A stretch of 64,000 bases of DNA from Otis tarda (lineage: Eukaryota > Chordata > Aves > Otidiformes > Otididae): NCBI GenBank assembly GCA_026413225.1, contig CM048552.1, positions 202,319,553 through 202,383,552 on the forward strand. The letters are read 5' to 3'. The notes below the pieces were generated by a model. The model searched no databases. It was not told where the DNA came from and worked only from the letters and a program-made list of their open reading frames with translations. Shown here one piece after another: positions 50,301-62,300 of the stretch. How positions within the stretch are numbered: the stretch's first letter is position 1; the number at the start of each line of letters is the position of its first letter. The translations under genes were made by a program, and so were the position numbers.

Positions 50301-53300
50301 GTATTCTTCCTATTTATAATTGTAAACTGATTTGTTTATCTGAAATATGAATCCTTAAAGATTTCCACAACTTAAAAAACAAGTTCAAGGACCTATTTAT
50401 ATTTAAGTTGTTTTAACTCTTCCTAAGAACAGAGCCTCAGTCGGGACTCTTCGTTCAATTACGTAATAGAGTCATAGAATCATTGAATAGTTAGGGTTGG
50501 AAGGGACCTTTAAAGGTGCTCTAGTCCAACCCCCCTGCAAGGAGCAGGGACATCTCCAACCAGATCAAGTTGCTCAGAGCACCGTCCAGCCTGGCCTTGA
50601 ATATTTCCAGGGATGGGGCATCCACCACCTCTCTGGGAAACCTGTGCCAGAGTTTCACTACCTTCACTGTAAAAAATTTTTTCCTTTTATCTAGTTGGAA
50701 TCTACCTCCCTCTATTTTAAAACCATTACCCCTTGTCCTATATCAACAGGGCCTACCGAAAAGTCTCTCCCTGTCTTTTCTGTAGGCTCCCTTGAGGTAC
50801 TGGAATACCACTATAAGGTCTCCCCGGAGCCTCCTCTTCTCCAGGCTGAACAGCCCCAACTCTCACAGCGTAGGAGAGGTGCTCCAACCCTCTGATCATC
50901 TTTGTGGCCCTCCTCTGGACCTTCTCCAACTGGTCCATGTCCTTCTTATGTTGGGAGCTCCAGAACTGGACACAGTACTCCAGGTGGGGTCTCACCAGGG
51001 CAAAGTAGAGGGGGAGAATCACCTCCCTCGACCTGCTGGCCACTCTTCTCTTGTTGCAGCCCAGGATGCAGTTGGCCTTCTGGGCCGCAAGGGCACACTG
51101 CTGGCTCATGTTGAGCTTCTCATCCACCAGCACTCCCAAGTCCTTCTCCTCAGGGCTGCTCTCAATCCATTCTCCGCCCAGCCTGTATTTGTGCCTGGGA
51201 TTGCCACAACCCATGTGCAGGACTTTACACTTGGCCTGGTTGAACTTCATGAGGTTTGCATGGGCCCACCTCTCCAGCCTGTCAAGGTCCCTCTAGATGG
51301 CATCCCTTCCCTCCAGTGTGTTGACTGCACCACACAGCTTGGTGTCATCAGCTAACTTGCTGAGGGTGCACACTACCCCACTGTCCATGTCGTTGACAAA
51401 GATATTAAATAATATCCATTTGTTTCTCATTTTGACTCCAGAAAGGATTTTTACACACTCTAATTCAAAATCTGAGCTCTCATTTGAAGCTAAGAACCTC
51501 AGCCTGGGTAATTGCATTATGACTCCAATGAGTTCCACATAGTTGAGGTCTTGGGATTTCAACAAGGACCCATGACTGCATAATTCCTTTAAATGAAAAA
51601 AATCCACAGAAGAGATCTATCAGGAGGAAAATCACAAGGAGTTGTCTCTCTTGTGTCAACCTGTTGGCAAAGAAAATGGTAGCATTTGCAAATCATTCTA
51701 TGATTCAATGATTCTATGAAATAGGCAGAGACAGTATTTTCCAAATCAAGGGACCTCTGGTAAATTGTTTCCATTCCTGAGAAAACCAAGAGACATTATG
51801 CTTAGCTTCACCTCTCAACCTGTTTGATGTTTGATGTTTGGTTTGGGAACTCTCCAGATCTGTGGTGGCACGACTGCCTGTAGGATAAGACTTTCTCTAT
51901 AATCTTGTTCTAGAAAGGGAACAGATATCTCATTTCCAAAATGCCAAAAATGAGATGACTAGTTGTTTCCTGGACAGGCTCTCGAACTTCTCATTTTTCC
52001 TCAAGTCCTTTCTATTTTCACCTTCTCTCTGAGCAGTGTCTTTGTAGAAGACATTAAAACAGAGAAAAACTAGAAGGGTGAAGAGATGAGCTAGCAGGAA
52101 AGCAGTGCTGACCTCTGCCCTGAACGTCTCTTATTTAGTGGTGAAATACCCTTACTTGTATGGTAGAGCTTCTGAAGCCTATTCCCATAATGCTGCTCTC
52201 CTTCACACTTTCTCACAGCATACGTCCTCCTGTGGCTCTCCATTCCCCATGGAATAACACGGATTTATTACACAGTGGAATGTTACGTGGGAATAAGGAG
52301 CTGCCTTATTCCATGAAGGCTTTACCAGTATGTTACCTACAAAAGGCTCTCTCACTTTGGCATGCGAGTAGAATTTGGACGACCATACTGATAAAATTCA
52401 TGCTTTGTTAGACTAAAAGTTCAGAGGAGCATTGCCATCTTCATGAATATAAATGGTTCATTTCTATCAAGTGATGTGGCAGCCAGATTTATCCTCAGCA
52501 CGTGAAGAGGGAATGTGCCTGTTATATTGATTGCACATCTGACTTCCCATGGGGGCTAGAGGCATTCATCAAAGGAATGAACTCTTGCATGTCAGGATTG
52601 TGATTTCGTTCTTTAAAAAATCAGTGGAGATAACTCTAGCTGAACTTTTACAGGATCTAATCCAGATGGATCAGCTGGCAGAAACAGGAAATAATACACT
52701 GTAGTTTACAGCTAATATGCCGATTTATTAATTTTCAGGTTCACCTAAACCCCAAGTAGGTCAGCTTTAGCTATGAAATGAACTACAGAACTTCACTTCA
52801 TGAATGTAAGATTTTAATTAAAGACATGGAAGCTGTATTTAAAAGTGTGTAATTGCATATTCCTTCCTCTAAATGAAAAGGAAAGGGTAATTTATTTGTT
52901 TGTTTAAATAAGGGCTCAGGGTGAAAAGCAAGGAGAGATGGGCCTAACCAGAACAATACTTCACTCTGCAACGTTTTGTTTAATGTCACATCATCCACTA
53001 GCTGGCGTGATGCAAAACTTCTTAAAGTTATAAAGGAACAAAATTGCAAAGGCTGTTAGATGGCCCTTTGCCTTTCAGATACAGGAGACCTTTAGTTCTC
53101 CATTGGCTCAATGAATTAGTAGAGAACCATTCAAAGCAAGAACAAAAGCTCTGCACAGTATCATTACATCTTGTATGTATTATGGAAGTGCATCTGGGGT
53201 CCCTGAGGAGGTTTTAAATAGCAAGACTGAGAGTCTTCAGGATTTACCTTGTACTGCTCAGGGTTCTCTTTTTCATATCTAGAAGTCTGTAGTAGTATTC

Positions 53301-56300
53301 ACTACACTGTTTATCAAAATTATAGAACTTTCAATTTTTGTGAAGATAATTTCATCAGGTGCCTGGAGAAGACAGATACTGAAACTAACAGAACTAATTC
53401 TGTATCTCCCATTATGACAATCATTAAAAAAAAAAAAAACCACAACTTTATAAAAGATCTAACTCATCTTGAAACCAGCTGGGTTCCCTCTTTCTCCCAG
53501 AAGCTTATGTCTATTTCCTTTTCTTTTCTTACCCATTACATGTATTCTAATTTGTATTTCTTGTTGTGCTCATAGGCTGTATCTTGTGAACTAAACAGGG
53601 ACAGGGAGACAAGGCACCAGCCTGAGCATGGACATACAGATGTTCATAGCATGAAATAGTTAGTGTGATCCATGGTGAAGTATTGACTCTGGCCAATCAG
53701 TGCTGCTCTAAAATATACCCAGGAATATGTCGGTGCCTGGCCAGGGATGGTTCCCAGGAGGTGTATGGATGCAGCAACAGTCTGGAGAGTAACAGTGTTA
53801 AAGTGTGTAGATGTGAACTCTTTTGTCTAGTTGGCTTCAAGGATAAATAATGACTGGTTTGTTTTATTTGCAAAAAAAAAATTAGCATCATTTCCCTTTA
53901 TCTTTAAAAGTTCTTCACCATCCCTAAGAATTTCCCTGCTTTGCAGACAGCATCTTATCCAAACTCAGTCTTTTTTTCACTAGGATAGAAGAAACGAGCT
54001 TTTCTAGTTTCTACTCATTTCCTGGTGATCCTGTTAGTCCTTTGAACCTGTATCATCTTGAGTTCTTTGTTGAGCATAAGCAACCTTAATGGTAGATAAG
54101 ATTTTAGGAAAGCTTTGTGATAGTTTCAGCAGAATGATGTCCTGATTAAAACAAATTAAAACATTTGAGTCTTTCTTGCTTTCTTGTGTGTAGGTTCTAG
54201 CTGTTAGGTTCCCATTTTGTAATGGACTGACTTGTTACTACTCCTTGTATACTTGACCTAGCACTTGTATGTTATTCATGTTCCTTTTCCTCTAGTCCTC
54301 TAATTCACATTTTTCCTGTGTATTGCTCAGATCCTTCCCCATATTGACAGGGCATCCTGAAGTTATAATAACAGCAGTATCACAACCAGTTCTTCTATTA
54401 GCATTATGACTGTTAAATATATATGATCTAAGATTGATCCTTAAGTAGCCTTCCAAGCCTTTGCAAGTCTCGTGGTAAAAGTACTTTTTTTTCCTGCACT
54501 TACATAGGAATATATTTTTTTTTTCTTGATAGATTAACTAAAATTTATTTTTTGGCAACGGTTACTCATTTTCTTTTTTTTTTTTGGGATGGAAAAGACC
54601 GTGCTCCAGGTCCTTGAGCATATAAAGGAGATTAGCTCTCACTATCCATGGCAGTCAGGAACAGAAAAACAGATTAAATCTCATTTATGGTACATTTGAA
54701 CAGCAAATTCTGTGTTGCTTAAATTGGAGAGGGTTGAATTTCTGAGCACTTGACAATACCAGAAATTTTCACTACAGATGTAAAAATTTTCAGACTTTCA
54801 CATTGTTATTAGCTATCCTGTCTATATCATCTCATTTATTAAAAATAAATGATAAAGTATTTCATTATTGTTTGTCCATTCCTTAATTATCTTTAATATC
54901 AATACCTTATTTATGTCACTTTTTTTTCCTGCTTTATATACTTTCCTAACTTAAAAAAAAAATCACCTTAATTTTTGGCAATATTTGTGTTATTCTTATC
55001 TTTTTCATTATTTGGATTTTATTATGATGCTTTTTACCTATTCTGAAGATCTTTTAGTGAGTACATCTCTAGATCCTCAGATGTAATGTATTGCTTTAGA
55101 AATGTACCATTTCTTGCAGTAAAAACTTCAGGTAGATTTTACACTTTTGGCTCAGAGACATTCCAAAACACTAATGTCTACTTTCAACTGTTAACTTCAA
55201 CTTATTAAATAATCTCCTGCTATTTAATGATGAATTGTTGCCCTGTTATTTGTTATCATCAGCTTTTCTATAGTGTCTTAATTATTAATCAAAACAAGAC
55301 TCTACTACCATTATTTCTTCTCAGTTAGTCAGTACTGGATAAAGAATCTGCTAATTATCACAGCCGGAACACAAGGTCATTAGTTGTATTTACTATAGAA
55401 ACTACTCTGAGCAGCTACATTCTCTCATAAATAACAGTGTCCTGTATATTTATCTAAAATTAGAAAACTCTTTTTCAGCATCCAAATTTATCAGGCCGCC
55501 AGCAACTGACTTCTAGTTTGACTCCCAGTTTCCTTAATTGCCCTTTTCCAAAATGACATGGAATCCAAGGATATCCTGTTTTATCCAAAAACTGATTTTG
55601 TATTTCCTGTTATGCTGTAACATCATCAGTATGCTATGGCAGCCAAACTTTCGTACTCTTATTTTGTCTGTCCTCTGTAGCTCATATTTTTTCTAGTCAT
55701 GCTTGATGAAGCAAGCCTACTTGGCCATGACTGTTATCAGTACAGACTTTTCCATCTTCTTGCAATCATACATTTATATTCTTATATTTCCTTCTCTGTT
55801 GCCATATTTCTGATGTTCAGAGTTTTCACCTTCCACACGTAAAAAACCATTAAAACCACACGTAGCTATTGCATATGATTTGCCTGATATTGAAAGTTTG
55901 TATTAGTAGTCTTGGTATTCTTAGTCCTTTGGTATTTAAGTAGAAGGTAGTCATAAAGAAAAATCTCAAATAATATATAAATGTTAAAACAATCAGTGCT
56001 TAACACTGCTTTAGTTTTGGGTTTTTTTCATTGTTTTATTTTCAATATCTTGTGTCTTCACAATGTTTATTCTCTACGGATCAAAATAATCTGTGCCTGC
56101 AGTGAGGTTCAGTGCTTTGTTTCAGTCTGTTCTGGCTGAATCTGATACCATTATTTTCCTGGGAGAAAGCACAGTCAGAATATTTCTCCCTGCTCTGTTC
56201 ACGCTCCTTTTAAACCTCAGGCACATTGCATCTTTTCTTCCGGCAGGCAGCCTAACTTGCTGTGCTCTGTATGTGATCTGGTGTCTCCTTCTCTTATTAA

Positions 56301-59300
56301 AGGGTTCCTTTATGAAAGGTTCAGACTTGTCTTTCTCTGGTGCTGGAACATGTCTGTTGTGCCCTTCTGTTCTGCCTTCTTATTGAAGGTAATTGTGCAC
56401 CTTTTTTTCTATCCTGCATCTTCAGTATATCATCCTCATTCATTCTTCAGAACTGGTCCTGCCTCTTGTCATCTCTTGTCATTTATTTCACTAGAACATC
56501 TGACCTCTCTTTTTCTTCTCGATTGTTTGCTTTCTTCCTTTCCTAACGTCTCCAGAAAAGACTCCCCCTTCAAACTTTTCTACTGCATTAAGCCATCTTT
56601 TCCAAAGGGTCATATTTGCTTTTTTCCTTCCTGGGTTATCCAGCTAGTTTTGTACAACCTTTTTATCTGCTTCTCCATTCTTTTCTCTATTCCTCCACTA
56701 CATTCATCTGCATCTTTAGCTCCTGGACAGTCTCTCCCATAAGCTGTACCCTGGTGATGTGTCCTATGAAGTTAAAAGGCCAATGAAGGAGAGGAAATGT
56801 TTTAAAACATCTATAACTAGTCAGGTGTTTTCACCCCTTCAACTTTGGGTTATCACTATCATTGATCCCTTAGTAACCATTGGTATCATATTATCTTCTA
56901 AATATCTGACTTCGAGATAGAGATAAAAGGATTAGCTCCTTCAGGTACTTATGAAAAACCTTGTGTTTGCTGAGATTTTTTACTCACTGGAAGGTCATTT
57001 TTTAAGGCTTTTGCCTCAGTCAGAGAGACTTTATGTAAACATAGGTCAGTCAGTTTTGTTCACGGAGGGGAACACCTTACTCAGTACCACCTGCAAAGCT
57101 GCTTGCCTAGGCACAACTCACAAATGGGGTTTCAGTGCAGATCAGAAAGCATGTAATATGCACAGTCATCCAGAAAAGAGATGCATCAGTTCTTAATAAA
57201 TGAGATTCTTTTTTCGTTGTCCAGAATCTGTCCTATACCAACTCTTGGGTTTTTTGTCTTGCGTGCTTAGCAGAAGTACCAGGATTTAGACTTCCTTAGA
57301 CAAACCTGTTAAACCAGTATACAATTGTAGATCCATCTGCAAATGTAGGAGACCTTTTAATATGTAATATAAAGTTTCTTTAACTTTTAATAATTTTATC
57401 CTAGGCCTTTATTCTAGATGTTTTCAGAGCAGTTAATTGACTGTGTAATGAAAGTCAAGTAAGTTAAGGGTTTGCTGGATCAGCCCTAGGACCATAATAT
57501 ATTGTACTGTCAGTCTTTATTTAATATCTCCTCTTCTGTTGAAATCCTTGAGAAAATATGCCTTCAGTAGTTTAGCTCCTGAAGTGTGAAAGTCCATACC
57601 TCTTTCAAAACCAGTTTCTCCATTTTTCATAGCAAGCTGAAATATCTATTGTCCTTAATCTCCTCCTTGCCCAGAACTTAGCTGTAATAAACTGTTTAAT
57701 TGTTCCTTTAAATTTTCAGTATATCACCTAGGGTTATTCTGGAGTAAAAAAACTTTTTATAAATTAATTTTGCACTGTATTGTCACAGCATCCTATTTTT
57801 TTTTTCCTCAAATATAAGTCTTATAAAATATTTAGCCCCATAGAATTCCTCTTACCAAAGGAAAGTCTAAGGTATAGGCACGTACAGAGACTGAATTAGC
57901 AAAGTTATGATGGATAGGTACTTTCAAGTAACTGAATTATAACCAGAAATGTTGGTTTCTAAAGACAGTCCCTGGGAGCATAGAGAGAAAGTTAATTTTA
58001 ATAATTTTATTAAGATCATTTGTAGAGCTCTTATTTTAAAAGAAATGTAAGATTTATATATGACTGGTTATTCCATTTCCAGTCTTCTCCAAATAACAAA
58101 TAAAGAACTACTTATTACAAATCAGCATTCAGCTTTTGTTAAAATGGCTTTTGCTATTTAAAAGAAAATCCATTAAGATTTTGCCTCCCTTCCCTTGCAA
58201 AACTCTATTTTTATTGAACTTTCTGATTAGAGTATGAAATTATTAAATAATAAAAGTATTGGTCTCACAGAATCATTTTCCATTGAGGAACAGGGAAGTC
58301 AACTGTAAAACTTCCAAGTTGTACTGGGCAATTTTTACATTTTAAAATGTAATTCTTTTTATAATAATATGAATACTTGGTAATGCTGATCCAAACAGTG
58401 GAACACAAATTAGTGGAACTGCTTTTAGCAAAACCAGCATTTCCAACCTCTATAATTACTGTGTGAGAACAATAGTAGATAATCTCTGCTACATCATGGC
58501 TCCAAAATTACACATTTATTGTGGGCTAATATGGAATAACATTTAACGTTTTCCAGCTTCATATGAAATATCATTAGCTTCACACTACATTTTTGTAGAG
58601 ATAGTACGAAATTCCTCCCATGTGTACTAGGGCTGTACTTATTTTATTCTCTTAACAGGAGACAGCAAGATAACTCAAAGATAGTATAGTAAAGAAGAAC
58701 TGAAGTGTATGACTTCCAGTAATGGAGCTGCTCAAAATATGCCTGTTGATAACACTTATTTACATTTTGGAAATTTATTTACATTATGGAAATTTTCATA
58801 TACTGGCCCCTGTCAATACAGAACAACTTCTTTCACTAGTACAAATTGGTCTTTACTTTTTTTTTTCCCTCACAAAATACTGTTAAGAGTTATATCAAGT
58901 TGAATAGAAATTTTCAATAAATATTTTTCATTTGTTCTTCTGAACTATTTCTATAATTCACATTGAGTATTTGGACATTGACATAAATTCAGAACTTTTA
59001 TACTAATGAACTAAAAAAGAGAGAAAATAATAGAAAAAAAAAAGAAAATAAGAACAAAATTGCATTCTGTGCACTTTTAATATCCATTAATCAGGAAATA
59101 TACATTCATAAGTGAATTTATTTAGCCTTTAAACTGTTGTCTGATTAACCCATCAAAAATACTATAACGAACTTCAGAAACATTAGAAAATATGAGCCTT
59201 TCTTTGTTCTTTGTTAGAGGATTCCAACTTAAAGTTAAGAACACAGATTTCACGTCAGGCATGAACCTTCATTAAAAGAGACTTTTTTTTTGGTTAGGAC

Positions 59301-62300
59301 TGATGGGGCTTGAAGTCTATTCCTAAACTTTGTCACTTGCTTTCTGGGTAACCTTGGCAAGTTAGTTAACCTCCTTCTCTGTAAAACATGTTTAAGATTA
59401 CTTAGCACTTGTACAAAGAATTTTTGAATTCAATATTGAAAAGCATGCTACAATAGGACACATTATATAAAAATATTTTTATATAGTTTATAATATACAA
59501 GTTAACTTCATGCTGAACTGACCTCCTTCAGCTGAGCGGATGACCACAATAGGGCTGAAGGGACCATCTCCTTTGTTGTTGTAAACACCAACTTTCACCT
59601 CAAAAGGAGTCAGAGGTGGCACACTTTCATCTCTGTAGATGAACTTTGAGGCATCTGAAGATGTCACCATTTTTTCCTTCCAGCCACGTGTTCCATTGGG
59701 TCTGAAGGCTACAATATATCCAAATCCTTCTCCATTCTGAAACTCTTCTGACACTGGCTAAAAGATGAAATTCAGGTAATCGTCAGATGTAGTTTTATTA
59801 ATTTAGAAAGCAGTCACTGAGTGGCTGACCATAATCTGCCTGCTTGTGTGGGGGTCATCCCTTACAGTTGCATTATAGGATTTTTCTCATCATTCCTGGG
59901 AAAACATAGTGACAATTGCTTCTGAAGAGGAAACTTGTAAGAGTTTCTTCACCTAATCACCATAGCTTGGTCACTGTTCTGGGACTGAATAAACACTTGA
60001 GCTCAGAAAAAAAAAAATTCTTCTTTATTTTCCACTTTGCAGGTAGTGATTTAACCACCAGTTTATCACTGGAATAGCTCCTTCTGGCGACCCTGTTAAA
60101 ATTATAGAGCAACATATTGTTAAGGGCTCCTAAAATATGATGTGAGTGACACTTACTACAGTGGCACTCTCCTGGGTTTTAGATGTCAGTCTGTCTGATT
60201 TCTGTATCCAAAGGAGATGTCAAGTCTTAGGGATTTAAGTCTAGGGTTCAATTTGAGACTTAGAATATAATGTAATAAATCTTGTTATCCTAACTCTCAA
60301 ACTGAGTCTTGGTGAAAACAAACAAAAAAAAATCTCACTTGTTTTTCTCTTATCAGAGGATCTGTGAAATCAGCCACTTATATTAGGAGACATCTGCCAT
60401 AAGCAGGCAGTCAGCAAAGGGATTTATTTGTTCAGAGGCTGAGCACTGCAAAAGCTAAATCTTACAGGTCCAGCCTAAGAAATGGAATTTTTCATGCTTA
60501 TTTACTGCCTACATTTCTTATAAAGTCAATGGACTAGTTTAGGAATTGGGTTATATTTAACAGCTGTTGGCATGTTAGGCCTATGGGAAATGCTGAAAAA
60601 AAAGGATGTCTAAACTCCCTCTCTTGAAGTGCCCATCTTAGATCTGCAGCTAATGAACATATGAATCAGAGCAAGGGCACAGGGGGCACCCAGTCCTCTC
60701 CCCTCCACATTACAAGTGAATGGTTCATCACCAGGCACGTCACTTGCAGACACTATTTTCTACCCAGCCTTCTGAAGCTGTACACTGAGTATCCAAGGAA
60801 AAAAATAAACCATGACTGCAAAGGTAGAGGATGCAACACCAAGACAAACTTTGTAATCTAGTGATTTGAATTGCAAAGGAAGAGCCTTGCATCTCTTTGC
60901 AATACTTATGGATTGGCAGTAGACAGTCACTATAAAAAAAGCCAGAAACAAGAGAAGTAGCAGAACCCTTGGATTTCACGGCAAATGCTAACTACACAGT
61001 CTGTGAATTAAAGGTGTATGAATAAAATTTTGTTTGAACCTGGTGAGTATAATTCAGGACTCTAGGTAGGTTAGTCTTTTCCTGAATTCCCAGAGACCCA
61101 TATACCATCTTAGTATGTCTTCAGACTTCAAAGTAGTTTGTTGAATTTCTGTTGCCTGTCTAAGTCCAATAAGACTTTTTTGAATCCTGCAAAAGCACAG
61201 ATTGACTGTGCTGGAGCTATGCTACCTTACATTGTGGTCGTGCCTTATGGAAATTCAGTGGCTATACCACACAGCACTGTAGTCTGCAGTGAGCTGCTGG
61301 AGTGTCATTCAATGCACTACGATTAGTTCTTCAGCAGAAATTTCAACACTTACTTTTAATTGCATGGTTTTGTGTGTTATGCTTTAGTTATTTATTGTAA
61401 TTGATGGAAATATTTTAGTTATTAATGGAAAATGAGTTAATCAGAATCAAGGGGGAAGGATTGACACCTTCTGCCTTAATGACAGTTTCCACTCCTTGGC
61501 TATAAGTGAAGAAGAATCAGCTGGCTTTTGTGGAAAAAAAGTCAATTTATATTGAAAGTTATGTTATGGCAATTGCTAATTCTTAACTGTCTGTTGTATC
61601 TGTACTGCAGGATGGGACGCTCATGGGTTTCTTTTGGAAGAAGAGTTCCACCCGTGACAGAGAGTGAGATACAACACGCTCCAGTAGTCCCCCACTCCCA
61701 TCACCTGGGGAACACTATAAACACAATTAATATGAATATTACATACTAGTATATCAGATTAGGGACTGGAATTAGGCCAGTTTACATCAGGTACAGTTCT
61801 AGCCACCTGAAGTTTTTGTCTGGGATTCAGAAAATTCTCTCCCAATAGGAGAGATGCTGTTGTTTATAGTTTGACAGCTATAAGCAAACAGAAATCAGCT
61901 CTGTCTCAAGTGTCTCAGATAGTTGATGTTGAGGAAGACTGACATGCCAACAGAAGATAGATACTTCAGATGTCCTAAAATTTGCCATTTTAAGCAGTTA
62001 ACCAGGATTCTGTGTGTCTCTTACTATCTGAATCTCTTTTCAAGTTGGATAGGCTAAAACTTTTAAAATTAAAACTCCATGTCTTCATTTGATTAATTTT
62101 TTCTTGTGTTTTATATGTATGTATATTTTATGAATCTGAAACTCTTTATTATGAATCTAGAACTTTTGGAAACTCCACAAGAAAAATCTCTGTTCTACTG
62201 TGTTATTTATGATTAGCAGAGCAAGCAACTCCCAGTCCTCCCATTGCCCAATGACACAGTCATACATCTGTGTTGCATCTTGCATTACAATTTTCTTCTC

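Larger units (their letters stand above)
47439..59522 (-). other. CNTN5 intron, 12,084 nt
   Basis: The longest intron in the window, between FnIII domains 2 and 3. It contains a CR1 at 50472-51422 and an isolated CR1-like terminal repeat at 51694-51719. The part from about 53.9 to 57.7 kb is T- and C-rich on the plus strand. It gives several open frames there that I do not believe. No other exon is recognisable. Confidence 0.7.

Noticed and set aside
50792..51355. 187-codon plus-strand frame
   Set aside because: It is antisense of the CR1 reverse-transcriptase frame.
53880..54470. Possible second ancient CR1/L3 remnant on the minus strand
   Set aside because: Only scattered resemblance (around CTGTTAGTCCTTTGAACCTG). 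It is too weak to call by eye.
56093..56742. Hydrophobic open frames of 97 and 161 codons
   Set aside because: The plus strand is T- and C-rich here, which gives Phe/Leu/Ser strings. They lie antisense in a CNTN5 intron, with no signal peptide or family pattern.
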